Source of the DNA: Roseovarius sp. Pro17
GTDB lineage: Bacteria; Pseudomonadota; Alphaproteobacteria; Rhodobacterales; Rhodobacteraceae
Direction of reading: 5' to 3'
Assembly (NCBI RefSeq): GCF_035599575.1
Contig: NZ_CP141179.1
Coordinates: 2,666,001 to 2,730,000, forward strand
DNA length: 64,000 nt
Positions 17,398 to 27,020 of this stretch are shown in pieces (position 1 is the stretch's first letter; each line of letters opens with the position of its first letter). Under the pieces are notes generated by a model. That model was not told the origin of the DNA. It saw only the letters and a program-made list of their open reading frames with translations, and did not search any database. The position numbers were made by a program, and so were the translations under genes.

Positions 17398-18963
17398 ATG
17401 GCAACAACAGGCGTGCGCATGGCGGGTGGATATCAATATCTCGCAGCGACAGGAACTGAGGGTCTCAGTGGTGGTGACGGCGATGATACAATTGAAGCGT
17501 CGGTAGCGGAAAGTGGGCAAGCCCATTTATTCGGTGAAATTGGGGACGACACATTCATTTTGGATCTGACCAACAACAGCGGTCGACAAGGCCATCATGC
17601 GTATGGTGGTGAAGGCTCGGATACGTTTAACTTTACGAACGCCCACTTAGTGACTTCGCCTGTGGTTGGTCGGCTAAACGATTTTGAGCCCAGCCGGGAT
17701 GTTATCCAAATTGAAGGTCAAGCTATTGATTTGAACAATCTGCCCTTAACAATAGCGCTGCTAGATGGAAGCAGTGTTGTTGTTCGCATTGTCGAACACA
17801 TCTCTAGCGGCTCTTCGAATAGTGCCGATGCATTGGGGTTAGGGCCGCAGCAATTTTTGCAGATCGGCGATAACGTATTCTATGCATTGGATGGCGCGCG
17901 AAATGGTGGAACAGAACACCATTTTATAAATGTTCCGAGCCCATCCGACCTCACAGAGGTTGCCTACCACAACGAAGTGAACTTCGTACCTTATGATTTC
18001 TATGTTGATTTGGATCTACGTATCCGGGTCGTCAAGCATAGTGATGATGGCTTTAACGGGTGGAGGATTTCAGAATATATTCGTGGTCATGTCAATGGAA
18101 ATGTCGACGGAGAAGCAAGTGGTGCCCATGAAACTATTTTTGCGGATAATGGGAATGATATCGTCGATGGTGCGACCGGCGACGACTTGATCTATGGCGG
18201 TAATGGCAACGATCTGATTGCAGGCGGGATCGATCACGATACGTTGCACGGTGAGTCTGGAAACGACCGGCTTTGGGGTGGAAGTGGCAATGACTCCTTA
18301 ATTGGGGGAGACGGAAATGACACATTGGACGGTGGGTCCGGAAGTGACACGCTTAAAGGTGGATCCGGCGACGATCACATCTTCGGCGGAAGCCAAGACG
18401 ACTTGATCTACGGAGACAGTGGTGCAGACAGCCTGCTGGGAGGATCAGGTGACGACGAGCTACGCGGAGGAAGTGACAACGACACGCTTCACGGCGGGGA
18501 TGGAGCCGATATCCTAAGGGGAGAAGACGGAGACGACCTGCTTTATGGCGAAGCTGGGGATGATGCGCTTTCGGGCGCCAATGGGAACGATACCATACTA
18601 GGCGGCGAGGGCGACGACGAAGTCTATGGCCGAGCCGATGATGACCTCCTAAAGGGCGATGAAGGAGACGATCTCATTCAAGGTGATGGCGGAAATGACA
18701 CCCTTTGGGGAGGGAGCGGCGCCGACAGGTTCGTTTTTAAAGACGGTCACGGAAGCGATCACATTATGGATTTTGATGTAATGGAAATTGGGGAGGTTAT
18801 CGATTTGTCCGATATTGCTAAAATTACCGGCTTTAGAGACTTGATCAAGAACCATGCAACTGATGTTGGTTCTGACGTCGTCATAGACACACGCGGCGGC
18901 AATCAGTTTATAATTGAAGATGTTCAATTGGCTGATCTCAGCGCGAACGACTTTCTATTCTGA
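17398..18963 (+). CDS. RTX-type calcium-binding secreted protein
   Basis: 521 residues from ATG at 17398, which is 7 bases after AGGAGG; an upstream in-frame ATG (17377) overlaps that site and is less likely. Roughly twenty GGxGxDxL nonapeptides run from about 245 to 440 (for example GGNGNDLIAGG, GGSGNDSLIGG), which form a calcium beta-roll. No N-terminal signal; the Asp-rich C-terminus ending in a hydrophobic NDFLF fits type I secretion. The N-terminal 240 residues have no recognised enzyme motif. No ABC exporter is adjacent. Confidence 0.85.
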   Translation: MATTGVRMAGGYQYLAATGTEGLSGGDGDDTIEASVAESGQAHLFGEIGDDTFILDLTNNSGRQGHHAYGGEGSDTFNFTNAHLVTSPVVGRLNDFEPSRDVIQIEGQAIDLNNLPLTIALLDGSSVVVRIVEHISSGSSNSADALGLGPQQFLQIGDNVFYALDGARNGGTEHHFINVPSPSDLTEVAYHNEVNFVPYDFYVDLDLRIRVVKHSDDGFNGWRISEYIRGHVNGNVDGEASGAHETIFADNGNDIVDGATGDDLIYGGNGNDLIAGGIDHDTLHGESGNDRLWGGSGNDSLIGGDGNDTLDGGSGSDTLKGGSGDDHIFGGSQDDLIYGDSGADSLLGGSGDDELRGGSDNDTLHGGDGADILRGEDGDDLLYGEAGDDALSGANGNDTILGGEGDDEVYGRADDDLLKGDEGDDLIQGDGGNDTLWGGSGADRFVFKDGHGSDHIMDFDVMEIGEVIDLSDIAKITGFRDLIKNHATDVGSDVVIDTRGGNQFIIEDVQLADLSANDFLF

Positions 18964-19252
18964 AATGCTAGACCCGCTGAACCAAGACTTCGGGGAAACC
19001 AAAAATGTCGGTGTAGAGGTGGTTCGGTCTGATTGAACAGTTTCGAGACGCGCAATTGGAGCCTGCCGAGGCCGAGGATGCGTTTAAGGTGTGAGACGTG
19101 CATGTCGACCGTCTTTCGCAATCATAATGTCACCGCGTCTTCTTAATTTTAACGATGTTGCGGGGGATCAGACGATCATGCTGCCCCAATCACAACCCTT
19201 GTAGGCGCCAATACAACGGCCGTAGGTCGTCTTGGCGTACTAGCCAGCTGTC
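18964..19252. other. Intergenic region before the IS copy
   Basis: No intact gene. On the minus strand around 19045-19110 a frame reads HVSHLKRILGLGRLQLR, faintly like the C-terminus of DDE transposases, but too short to assign. Confidence 0.35.
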
Positions 19253-19337
19253 TGTCTGACGTCAGCGCCTGTGGGACAGATTTGAGGAATTGAACAACGG
19301 AGGATTTCTGGTTCATCGTAACCTTCATGGAGTGAAG

Positions 19338-19712
19338 ATGAACAAGAAATCCGGAACGTCTAAGGACGCAGCTGACAAGCTGGTCAAGAACATCCGCCGC
19401 AAGACCCGTCAGACCTATTCGGCTGAGGAGAAGATCCGCATCGTCTTGGCGGGTCTGCGAGGCGAAGAGAGCATTTCGGTGCTCTGTCGCCGTGAAGGCA
19501 TCGCCGAAAGCCTATATTACAGCTGGTCGAAGGAATTCCTTGAGGCTGGCAAGCGGCGATTGTCCGGCGACACGGCCCGGCAGGCAACGTCGCCAGAAGT
19601 CAAAGATCTGCGCTCGGAGTCACTTGCCCTGAAGGAATGCGTGGCAGACCTGACCCTTGAGAACCGTCTGCTCAAAAAAAGCATGACAGGGGCTGGGGAG
19701 GCAGAGAAATGA
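19338..19712 (+). CDS. IS3-family transposase OrfA (copy 1)
   Basis: About 124 residues from MNKKSGTSKDAADKLVKN; an in-frame ATG 48 bases upstream (19290) would add 16 residues without support. The helix-turn-helix YSAEEKIRIVLAGLRGE, then VLCRREGIAESLYYSWSKEF, is followed by a coiled coil ending in LTLENRLLKKSM. A poly-A stretch near 19674 could be a frameshift site, and the stop overlaps the orfB ATG as ATGA. DNA-binding partner of OrfB. Confidence 0.9.
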   Translation: MNKKSGTSKDAADKLVKNIRRKTRQTYSAEEKIRIVLAGLRGEESISVLCRREGIAESLYYSWSKEFLEAGKRRLSGDTARQATSPEVKDLRSESLALKECVADLTLENRLLKKSMTGAGEAEK

Positions 19713-20689
19713 GGTATCCCGCGTCCGAGAAGCTGGAAATCATCCGAACGGTTGAAGGCTCACATCTACCGGCCAGGCAGACCCTCGACATGCTGGGCAT
19801 CCCGCGCGCGACCTTCTACCGTTGGTATGATCGTTATGTCGACGGCGGCCTTGATGCCCTGGCGGACCACGCACCCCGTCCAGGTTCTGTCTGGAACCGT
19901 ATTCCACAGGATCGGCGCGATGATTTGATCGAGTTCGCGCTGGAATTTGAGGCCCTGACGACACGGGAGCTGGCGGTGAAATACACCGACGAGAAGCGGT
20001 ATTTTATATCTGAATCATCAGCATATCGTATTCTGAAGGAAGCTGACCTGATCACGGCGCCCGCGCATGTGGTGATCAAGGCGGCCGACGAGTTTAAAGA
20101 CAAAACCACGGCAATCAACCAGATGTGGCAGACCGATTTCACCTACTTCAAGATCATCGGGTGGGGCTGGTATTACCTCAGCACGATCCTGGACGATTAC
20201 AGCCGCTACATCATTGCGTGGAAGCTCTGCAGCACCATGCGTGCTGCCGATGTGACCGACACTATCGAGTTGGCTCTGGCGGAATCGGGTTGCGACCAGG
20301 CGGTCGTGCGCCACAAGCCGCGGCTGCTCAGCGACAACGGCTCATGCTATATCTCTGGCGATCTGGCCGATTGGCTGGAGGATCACAAAATGACGCACGT
20401 CCGCGGGGCGCCATTCCACCCACAGACACAAGGCAAGATCGAACGCTGGCACCAAACTATGAAGAACCGGGTTCTGCTGGAGAATTACTACCTGCCCGGC
20501 GATCTCGAGCAGCAGATCGGGGCCTTCGTCGAATATTACAATAACCAACGATACCACGAGAGTCTGAACAACGTCACACCCGCCGACGTCTACTTCGGCC
20601 GCGATAAAGCCATTCTCAGGGAAAGGGAGAAGATCAAGAAACAGACAATCCGACAGCGCCGCTTGCAACACCAGAAACAAGCCGCATAA
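19709..20689 (+). CDS. IS3-family transposase OrfB (copy 1)
   Basis: 326 residues. N-terminal HTH (RQTLDMLGIPRATFYRWYD) and an rve/DDE integrase core: D in QTDFTYFKI, D in RLLSDNGSCY, E in GKIERWHQTM. Intact, full length for the family, and identical to the copy at 33905-34885, so recently active. Confidence 0.95.
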   Translation: MRYPASEKLEIIRTVEGSHLPARQTLDMLGIPRATFYRWYDRYVDGGLDALADHAPRPGSVWNRIPQDRRDDLIEFALEFEALTTRELAVKYTDEKRYFISESSAYRILKEADLITAPAHVVIKAADEFKDKTTAINQMWQTDFTYFKIIGWGWYYLSTILDDYSRYIIAWKLCSTMRAADVTDTIELALAESGCDQAVVRHKPRLLSDNGSCYISGDLADWLEDHKMTHVRGAPFHPQTQGKIERWHQTMKNRVLLENYYLPGDLEQQIGAFVEYYNNQRYHESLNNVTPADVYFGRDKAILREREKIKKQTIRQRRLQHQKQAA

Positions 20690-20790
20690 TCAATCACACG
20701 AACGAGCCAGAGCCTCCAATGCTCAAGCCGCTCTGATGTCCCATTTTATTTGACGACGGACAAATAGATCATTTATGATGCGCAGTGCCT

Positions 20791-21558
20791 CTACCAGTCG
20801 AGCAGATACACCTTCACCGGCATCCAAAGGCCCATTGCAATCATCATGAGGTTCTCAGTGAGAGATACAAAGCCAAGTGGGACATTGCTACTGCCCCCGA
20901 CACAAGCGCATTTCAGGTCCCGCTTGTCGATGTAAACCGCTTTGGCCACTGATGCAGCGCCAATTGTTCCGATGAACAAGGCGACGGGTGCAGACAGCCA
21001 AGTAAGCGCCCCAGCGACCATCAGTATCCCGGCCAATGCCTCCCCGAAGGGATAGATGTAGCCATAACGCACCCAGCGACGGGCCAGCAGGTCATAGTTC
21101 AAGAACATCGTCGAAAAACTTTCGATGTCCTGCAACTTTTGCACCGCGAGGAAGCACATCGAGATCGCGATAAACCATTCAAAGGCACGAAGGGTGACGA
21201 CGCTCTCAAAAGCGAACCAGGACAATCCGAGCGACATTAGAAATGCTACAGAAAAGATCGCTATCACAGGCTTGTAAGATGCATCCGAACGCTCGCTTTC
21301 TGGCTTATCGATGCCAAAATGGACCCGCAGGTCGTCATATCCTCCGATACGCTCGTTATTGATCCACGTTTGCGGTGTCGTCTCGACCCCGTGCCGTTTC
21401 ATGAAGACGTCCGTCTCTTCTCTTGTGGTTAGATGGTGATCCTCCACCTCATACCCCTCACGATCAAGCAAGTCTTTTGACTTGAGGCCGTAGGGGCATA
21501 GGTGGTCAGGCATGACCATTCTGTAAAGCTGGGCTGTTTTAGCTGTATCTTGGGGCAT
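20791..21558 (-). CDS. Glutaredoxin-like domain fused to MauE/DoxX-type membrane protein
   Basis: 255 residues. Residues about 8-80 form a glutaredoxin-like domain with active-site CPYG (DHLCPYGLKSKDLL) and TTPQTWINNERIGGYDD, the cis-Pro/GGYDD region. Four or more membrane spans follow (about 95-255), resembling MauE/DoxX redox-associated proteins, with a C-x-C pair in DLKCACVGG. It may move electrons between cytosol and periplasm for disulfide or copper-protein maturation. It follows the DUF305 gene by 30 bases on the same strand, within the IS-bracketed copper block. Confidence 0.8.
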   Translation of the reverse strand: MPQDTAKTAQLYRMVMPDHLCPYGLKSKDLLDREGYEVEDHHLTTREETDVFMKRHGVETTPQTWINNERIGGYDDLRVHFGIDKPESERSDASYKPVIAIFSVAFLMSLGLSWFAFESVVTLRAFEWFIAISMCFLAVQKLQDIESFSTMFLNYDLLARRWVRYGYIYPFGEALAGILMVAGALTWLSAPVALFIGTIGAASVAKAVYIDKRDLKCACVGGSSNVPLGFVSLTENLMMIAMGLWMPVKVYLLDW

Positions 21559-21588
21559 GTCTCATCCTCCGCATCTGTTATCGGCACA

Positions 21589-22461
21589 TCAGGTTCGGCA
21601 ACGGTAGAAACCGCGATATCCAGCGCGCAACCCTGCATCGAGTTCGAGGACAAGGTTGGCCTTGGCCGGCGCGCTGTCGACGGAACCCAAGCTGTCGGCC
21701 CTGTCGGGCGCACTGATACGCATCGCAATGCCATCCGCCGTCAGCGTGCGCCCCGATTCATCAGCCTCCAGCCGGACCAGATCGCCGCTGAGCTTGACCA
21801 ATGCCGCCGCAGTGCCATCCACCTGACCGATGACGACAGATGGAGGGCTTTGCGTGGTATAGCTGAAGGTACAGGCGGCACCATCTGGAAAGAGTTGTTT
21901 GATGTCCTCTTGGGTCACAAATTCGGGATCGACGATGGACACCTCCGCGGTCGCAAGCGCGTCTTGCAACGAGACGATCTTCGCGGGGCCACTCATGCTG
22001 TTCTCTGTGATTTTACCCGACGCTTCGATTTCATTGATGAGATAGCGCATCTCGGCGATCTCTTTGTCTTGCGCAAAGATGATCCCATCGGCCAGTTTGC
22101 GCACGCGCGCATCTTGGATATTGGCACGGCCCGACGTCATGATAGCAATGGAATGGTGCGGGATCATGGCACGCATATAGCTGGTGTCGCCCACAGTGAT
22201 CTGGCTCCGCACCAACCAGAGCGAGCCAGCGAAGGCCACGGCAGCGCCCAGGACGATCGCCGCGTTGATGGCCTTGTTTGAATACATCGACAGCATGAAG
22301 CCCAGCATGATGATCGCCATCGTGGCACCCATCAGCACTGCCATATAGGCGCGGGTTTCGGACCAGAATATATGGTCCCAAAGAAAGGTGTTCAGATACA
22401 TCAAAATGAACATCACGACCGTCGAGGTCGCAATCATGGCTGCAAATCTCCAGTATGACAT
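21589..22461 (-). CDS. DUF305-containing membrane protein
   Basis: 290 residues. Three hydrophobic spans in the first 105 residues, then the DUF305 helical-bundle signature: SYMRAMIPHHSIAIMTSGRA with the paired His, and AQDKEIAEMRYLI. DUF305 proteins cluster with heavy-metal resistance genes and have ferritin-like folds that probably bind copper through the His/Met pairs. A C-terminal region (about 175-290) is beta-rich and not recognised. It sits downstream of cueR with a 207-base gap, ahead of the glutaredoxin-MauE gene. Confidence 0.75.
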   Translation of the reverse strand: MSYWRFAAMIATSTVVMFILMYLNTFLWDHIFWSETRAYMAVLMGATMAIIMLGFMLSMYSNKAINAAIVLGAAVAFAGSLWLVRSQITVGDTSYMRAMIPHHSIAIMTSGRANIQDARVRKLADGIIFAQDKEIAEMRYLINEIEASGKITENSMSGPAKIVSLQDALATAEVSIVDPEFVTQEDIKQLFPDGAACTFSYTTQSPPSVVIGQVDGTAAALVKLSGDLVRLEADESGRTLTADGIAMRISAPDRADSLGSVDSAPAKANLVLELDAGLRAGYRGFYRCRT

Positions 22462-22668
22462 GACAAATCCTTTCGACGTTGTATTAGGTCGTTGGGGCTG
22501 ATGCCCAGAAAGTGAATGTGAAACCAGCTTCTAGCGCGGGAGGGTTCCACAGTTTCCGGCATTTTTTGTCACGCGAACTGGATCAGTGATTGCGCCGTGT
22601 TGGGACAAGAACGATTGTCCAAGCCGAGCAGCTGATCGAAACCGCTACGATCACGTTCAGTAGACGCC

Positions 22669-23085
22669 CTAACCAGTCTGTTTCACCTTAAGGTTTTGCT
22701 GCTTCGACGCCAGGTCGGCCAGGATGGGGCAATCTGGGCGGTGGTCACCCGCGCATGCATGCACCAAAGTCGCGAGGGTCGCACGCATTTCGGTCAACTC
22801 CGCAATCTTGGCGTCAATCCGGGTCAGATGATCTTCGGCGATCTTCTTGACTTCAGCGCTCTCACGCTCGGTATCCTCATACAGCTTAATCAGGCCTCGA
22901 CAATCCTCAATACTGAAACCAAGCGCGCGGGCGCGACCCAGAAACGCCAGCTTGTGAACGTCGCTCTCGCGAAACGTCCGATAGCCATTGGCGCTGCGCA
23001 GGGGTTTCACGAGGCCGATATCCTCGTAGTAGCGGATCGTTTTGGCGGGCAGGCCCGATCGGGCGGCGACATCTCCGATATTCAT
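22669..23085 (-). CDS. cueR: Cu(I)-responsive MerR-family regulator CueR
   Basis: 138 residues, standard length. The MerR winged helix (MNIGDVAARSGLPAKTIRYY), a dimerisation helix and the C-terminal metal loop CAGDHRPDC with C111 and C119, the copper-binding cysteine pair of CueR, are present. Starts 10 bases after the copA stop with GGAG in the gap, so copA-cueR is one transcript and autoregulated. CueR bends promoters with 19-bp spacers; several such promoters lie nearby (25632-25662, 25701-25731, 26919-26949, 27611-27641, 38628-38658). Confidence 0.92.
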   Translation of the reverse strand: MNIGDVAARSGLPAKTIRYYEDIGLVKPLRSANGYRTFRESDVHKLAFLGRARALGFSIEDCRGLIKLYEDTERESAEVKKIAEDHLTRIDAKIAELTEMRATLATLVHACAGDHRPDCPILADLASKQQNLKVKQTG

Positions 23086-23095
23086 TCTAAGCTCC

Positions 23096-25603
23096 TCATT
23101 CGGCTGCTGCAGGGGAAAGGGCGGCGGCAGGACGGGCCTCTGCGGTTTCCTTCATGGCAGGGCGGACCCGGCGCAGGCGCAGCGCATTGGTCACCACGAA
23201 GACCGAGCTGAGCGCCATCGCACCGGCCGCCAGAACCGGCGACAACAGCAGGCCGAACGCCGGATAGAGCACGCCCGCCGCGACAGGGATCAGTGCCACG
23301 TTATAGCCGAACGCCCAGAACAGGTTCTGGCGGATGTTGCGCATCGTGCGGGTCGAAACCTCAAACGCGTTGACGACGCCGCGCAGATCGCCCGACATCA
23401 GCACCACATCGGCGGATTCGATGGCGACATCCGTGCCGGTTCCGATGGCGATACCGACATCGGCATGGGCCAGCGCGGGCGCGTCGTTGATCCCGTCCCC
23501 CACGAAGGCGACCGCCTCGTCACCCGCGCGCAATTCATCGAGCGCAGCAACTTTGCCATCCGGCAGAACGCCCGCAATGACGTGGTCGATGCCGGTCTCG
23601 CGCGCGATGGCCTCAGCCGTCTCGCGCTTGTCGCCGGTGATCATCGCGACTTTCAACCCCAGATCGTGAAGCGCCCGGATCGCGGCGGCGCTGGAAGGTT
23701 TCACCGGGTCAGAGACGGCGATGACCGCGGCAACCTTTCCGTCAATGGCGGCAAAAAGCGCGGTGCGCCCACGGCTGGCAAGGTCCGTCTCGGCCTCTGC
23801 CAGCGGGCCGGGGGCCAGCCCTTCGCGCGCCATCAGGCGGTCGGCGCCGATCAGAACGTCGCGGCCCGCCACCTGTGCGCGCACCCCGTAGCCGGTGATC
23901 GACTCAAAAGCATCGACCTCGTGGCGCGCCGCGCCCTCGGCCTGTGCGGCCCTGACAATCGCCTCGGCGATGGGATGTTCGGACTGCTCCTCGACCGCTG
24001 CCACCAGTGCCAGAACCTCGGCGCGCTCGAACCCATCCGCCAGCACCAGATCGGTCAGTTCCGGGCGCCCCTCGGTCACGGTGCCGGTCTTGTCCACGGC
24101 CACCACACCGACGTCCGTCAATTGTTGCAGTGCGTCGCCCTTGCGGAACAGCACGCCCATTTCGGCCGCGCGCCCGGTGCCGACCATGATCGAGGTCGGC
24201 GTGGCGAGGCCCATCGCGCAGGGGCAGGCAATGATCAGCACAGAAACGCCCGCGACCAGCGCATAGGAGAGCGCCGGGGATGGGCCGAGAATCAGCCAGA
24301 CCAGAACCGTCAGCACGGCCAGCGCCATAACGGCGGGCACGAACCACAGCGTGATCCGGTCGACCATGCCCTGAATTGGCAGTTTCGCGCCCTGGGCCTC
24401 TTCGACCATGCGGATGATCTGCGCCAGCGTCGTGTCGGCCCCCACGCGGGTCGCGCGGAACTGGAAGCTGCCGGTGCCGTTGACAGTGCCGCCGGTAACG
24501 GGGTCACCCTCGGACTTGGCCACGGGCACAGGCTCGCCGGTGATCATGCTTTCATCTACATGGGCGCTGCCTTGGGTCACTTCACCGTCCACCGCGATAC
24601 GCTCGCCGGGGCGCACGAGCAGGATGGCCCCCGTGCTAATCTGTTCGATTGGAACATCCTGCGCGGCGCCATCCACCAGAACCCGCGCGGTGCGGGCCTG
24701 AAGCCCCAGCAGCTTCTGGATCGCGGCGCCGGTGCGGCCCTTGGCGCGGGCCTCCATCCAGCGGCCCAGAAGGATCAGCACAACGATCACCGCCGCCGCC
24801 TCGAAATAAACCGCACGCGAGGCTTCGGGCAGCAGGGCCGGCGCGAAAAGCGCGACCAGCGAATAGAGGTACGCCGCCGAGGTGCCAACGGCGACCAGAC
24901 TGTTCATGTCAGGCGCGCCCTTGAACAGCGCCGGAAACCCCTTGGCATAGAAGGCGCGGCCGGGCCAGGCCAGAACCACGGTGGTCAGCACGAACTGGAT
25001 CATCCAGCTAGACTGATGCCCGATGGTGCGGCCGATCAGATCATGCGCACCCGGCACGACATGCGCGCCCATTTCCAGCAGGAAGACCGGCAGCGCCAGC
25101 ACGGCGGCAAGCACGGTTTTGCGGGCCAACGCGCGGGCCTCCTCGGTCCTGCGGGTGCTTGCGTCCTCTTGGGTCGCGGCATCCGCGGGGGTCGCCGGAT
25201 AGCCCGCCTCCTTTGCCGCGCGGAGCAGATCGTCCAGACTGACCGCGCCCTCGATATAGTTCACGGTCGCGGTTTCCGACGCGAGGTTGACGTTCACATC
25301 CAGAATACCCGGCACCGCCGCCAGTGCCTTCTCGACCCGCCCGACGCAGGAGGCGCAGGTCATTGACGCCACGTTCAGCCGCACCGTCTGGCTGCGCGCG
25401 GGATAGCCCGCCTTGTCCAGCGCCGCCACGATTTCGGCCAGTCGCTCCGGCGCATCGATCTGCGCCTGAACGGTCTCGCTGGCGAGGTTCACGCTGACAT
25501 CGCTGACGCCCGGAACAGCCATCAGCGAGCGCTCCACGCGCCCGACACAGGACGCGCAGGACATGTTCTGAATCGAGAACCGGACGGATTTTGAAACTGA
25601 CAT
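23096..25603 (-). CDS. copA: Cu+-exporting P1B-type ATPase
   Basis: 835 residues from ATG at 25603, chosen for GCAGGAG six bases upstream (an upstream frame extension lacks support). Two N-terminal HMA domains with CASC motifs ([22 protein letters not shown]), eight membrane spans, IACPCAMGL ion site, DKTGTVTEG phosphorylation loop, HP motif in SEHPIAEAI, and [11 protein letters not shown] hinge. Exports cytosolic Cu+ to the periplasm using ATP. Its own promoter has the CueR signature, and cueR follows in the same operon. Confidence 0.95.
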   Translation of the reverse strand: MSVSKSVRFSIQNMSCASCVGRVERSLMAVPGVSDVSVNLASETVQAQIDAPERLAEIVAALDKAGYPARSQTVRLNVASMTCASCVGRVEKALAAVPGILDVNVNLASETATVNYIEGAVSLDDLLRAAKEAGYPATPADAATQEDASTRRTEEARALARKTVLAAVLALPVFLLEMGAHVVPGAHDLIGRTIGHQSSWMIQFVLTTVVLAWPGRAFYAKGFPALFKGAPDMNSLVAVGTSAAYLYSLVALFAPALLPEASRAVYFEAAAVIVVLILLGRWMEARAKGRTGAAIQKLLGLQARTARVLVDGAAQDVPIEQISTGAILLVRPGERIAVDGEVTQGSAHVDESMITGEPVPVAKSEGDPVTGGTVNGTGSFQFRATRVGADTTLAQIIRMVEEAQGAKLPIQGMVDRITLWFVPAVMALAVLTVLVWLILGPSPALSYALVAGVSVLIIACPCAMGLATPTSIMVGTGRAAEMGVLFRKGDALQQLTDVGVVAVDKTGTVTEGRPELTDLVLADGFERAEVLALVAAVEEQSEHPIAEAIVRAAQAEGAARHEVDAFESITGYGVRAQVAGRDVLIGADRLMAREGLAPGPLAEAETDLASRGRTALFAAIDGKVAAVIAVSDPVKPSSAAAIRALHDLGLKVAMITGDKRETAEAIARETGIDHVIAGVLPDGKVAALDELRAGDEAVAFVGDGINDAPALAHADVGIAIGTGTDVAIESADVVLMSGDLRGVVNAFEVSTRTMRNIRQNLFWAFGYNVALIPVAAGVLYPAFGLLLSPVLAAGAMALSSVFVVTNALRLRRVRPAMKETAEARPAAALSPAAAE

Positions 25604-25631
25604 GGGAAACTCCTGCAAGTGCATCCTCATT

Positions 25632-25662
25632 GAGATAAGGCTTCCACTTGCTGGAAGGTCAA
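25632..25662 (-). promoter_or_regulatory. CueR-type promoter of copA-cueR
   Basis: Minus strand: TTGACC, a 19-base spacer holding the dyad CTTCCAGCAAGTGGAAG, then TATCTC. The over-long spacer and the CTTCC/GGAAG dyad are the hallmark of MerR/CueR-activated promoters. About 30 bases upstream of the copA start. Confidence 0.85.
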
Positions 25663-25700
25663 TAGGTCAGGTAAATTCTTTTGGCCATGACCTTCAACCC

Positions 25701-25731
25701 TTGACCTTCCTGTGCGGGAACGCCCCATCTG
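25701..25731 (+). promoter_or_regulatory. CueR-type promoter of the HMA chaperone gene
   Basis: Plus strand: TTGACC, then 19 bases beginning TTCCTGTGCGGGAAC, then CATCTG. The dyad is weaker than at copA. It directs transcription to the chaperone ATG at 25756 and is divergent from the copA promoter. Confidence 0.6.
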
Positions 25732-25755
25732 TCAGGCGATGCAAAGGAGACTCCC

Positions 25756-25962
25756 GTGACCAGATTTGATGTTCCTGAAATGAGCTGCGGACACTGCACC
25801 GCAACGATCGAAAAGGCGATCAAGGCGATAGACCCAACCGCAAAAGTGACCTGCGATACCGGCACGCGCAAGGTCGAGGTCGAAAGTATCCTGAACGAGC
25901 GCGCCCTGAGCGAGGCGATCCGCAACGCTGGGTATAACGTCAATACAGTCGCGACGATCTGA
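25756..25962 (+). CDS. copZ: HMA-domain copper chaperone (CopZ-like)
   Basis: 68 residues, a single HMA domain. The metal site is MSCGHC near residue 9-14 (CxxC), followed by TATIEKAIKAIDP and an AGYNVNT end, the usual beta-alpha-beta fold. It would deliver Cu+ to the ATPase encoded divergently. RBS AAAGGAGA precedes. CGHC rather than the CASC of CopA itself is common in free chaperones. Confidence 0.88.
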   Translation: MTRFDVPEMSCGHCTATIEKAIKAIDPTAKVTCDTGTRKVEVESILNERALSEAIRNAGYNVNTVATI

Positions 25963-25972
25963 ACCAAGACTC

Positions 25973-25992
25973 GCGCCCGGAAATTCGGGCGC
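25973..25992. terminator. Terminator-like hairpin between convergent genes
   Basis: GCGCCCG and CGGGCGC pair perfectly around the six-base loop GAAATT. It follows the chaperone stop by 10 bases and precedes the end of the convergent cytochrome gene. There is no strong T-run, so intrinsic termination is possible but not certain. Confidence 0.5.
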
Positions 25993-26066
25993 CGGTCCAA
26001 CTTCACTACGCTTGCGCCTGCTCCGTTCCGAAGCGAGGTGGTTCACACCAACCTGCTGACACGCGG

Positions 26067-26543
26067 TCAATTATCCAGTTGATCGCGCTCCGTACTGCTG
26101 CGGGTGGCTTGGACGTCTCGCTGTCGGTCAGGCCATGTGGACGAGATGAACGCGAGGATGTTTCGGATCTCAGAGTCCGTAAGTTGATCGCCAAAACCGG
26201 GCATACCGCTTTGAAAATCCACTCCCTGACGGGCAAGAGCTTCCGCTCCACCCAGTTTGGTATAGTCGAAAAGGGCGCTGTCTGAGTGGTGCCAAGTATG
26301 ACCTGTCTCGTCATGCGGTGGCGCGGGCAGGATGCCGTCCGGCCCAACTGATCGCCAATCCGGCTGCCCTTCAAGGTTGGCACCGTGACATGACGCACAA
26401 TAATCCTGATACTGTTGCTTGCCTTCGACCAGATCCAAGGATTGCTCGGCCGAGGCAGTCTGGGTTGGACTCGGCACCATCGACCAGATGGCGGTGCCCA
26501 AAGCGAAAACCAGCAGCGAAAAGAGGATCAGAGGTTTTCGCAT
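26067..26543 (-). CDS. Secreted class I c-type cytochrome
   Basis: 158 residues from ATG at 26543, which has AAAGAGACGA before it and begins a proper signal peptide (MRKPLILFSLLVFALGTA). Heme-binding CASCHGANLEGQPDW and a distal GMPGFGDQLTD methionine region are present, followed by IRNILAFIS. A mono-heme periplasmic electron carrier. In copper islands such cytochromes may serve as electron partners for cupredoxins or copper oxidation; that role is inferred. Upstream on the same strand lies an orphan CueR-type promoter at 26919-26949 that may drive it. Confidence 0.85.
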   Translation of the reverse strand: MRKPLILFSLLVFALGTAIWSMVPSPTQTASAEQSLDLVEGKQQYQDYCASCHGANLEGQPDWRSVGPDGILPAPPHDETGHTWHHSDSALFDYTKLGGAEALARQGVDFQSGMPGFGDQLTDSEIRNILAFISSTWPDRQRDVQATRSSTERDQLDN

Positions 26544-27020
26544 TTCGTCTCTTTCTTCCCGGTCATGGCGCAAGGTGAAATTTAGATCGATCTGCGCAGA
26601 ATATGGCGTCGCGGCATGGACCCTCGGCACAGCAAGACCCATTTTGGGGACCGTTCTCAAAAAAATCATACGAGATGATCAGATAATTACGATCTCTTTC
26701 TACAATTCGCGAATTTAGCGCGAGATCAGTTTCACATTGCTAGCTGTAAGTCCCTCGACCGGCCACATGTTTCCAAAGGGTCAAAGATGTGTGCGCGCGC
26801 CGTTCTTCGCCACCACGACAAAAGCCTGGTCGGAATAGCGGCTGGGTTCGTAGATCTGCGCACGAGTTGCGCCTCCATGCCTTGCAACCCACCGGTTCTA
26901 TTTCGCCATCAAATGCAAAATAAACCACCTTCCATCGCGGGAAGGTCAAGCCCAATGCAGATGACAAGACGGTGAGTTCTGAGAGGCACACACGGCGCCC
27001 CTCATGCATTTTGGGTAAAA
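26544..27020. other. Region with a CueR promoter and an unassigned coding-like fragment
   Basis: The minus-strand promoter at 26919-26949 points left. Downstream of it, about 26770-26860 on the minus strand, a frame ends with QIYEPSRYSDQAFVVVA then KNGARTHL and a stop; codon choice is backbone-like but no start is present, so it looks like the C-terminal tail of a lost gene. Nothing else was recognised. Confidence 0.4.
26919..26949 (-). promoter_or_regulatory. CueR-type promoter
   Basis: Minus strand: TTGACC, 19 bases starting TTCCCGCGATGGAAGG, then TTTATT. A full MerR-class promoter. The next complete gene downstream is the cytochrome c at 26543, about 370 bases on. Confidence 0.75.

Larger units (their letters stand above)
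19253..20762 (+). mobile_element. IS3-family insertion sequence, copy 1 (1510 bp)
   Basis: Bounded by TGTCTGACGTCAG on the left and TTTGACGACGGACA on the right; these are imperfect inverted repeats of each other. Ends were set by comparing with the inverted copy at 33832-35341: homology stops exactly at these bases in both. Carries intact orfA and orfB. No matching target duplication in the flanks. Confidence 0.9.

Noticed and set aside
22520..22560. Possible sixth CueR-type promoter before the DUF305 gene
   Set aside because: The dyad is broken and neither the -35 nor the -10 box is convincing with a 19-base spacer.
23042..25366. 774-codon plus-strand frame opposite copA
   Set aside because: Antisense to the copper ATPase; composition (His, Gln, Arg, Gly) is that of a reverse-frame artefact.
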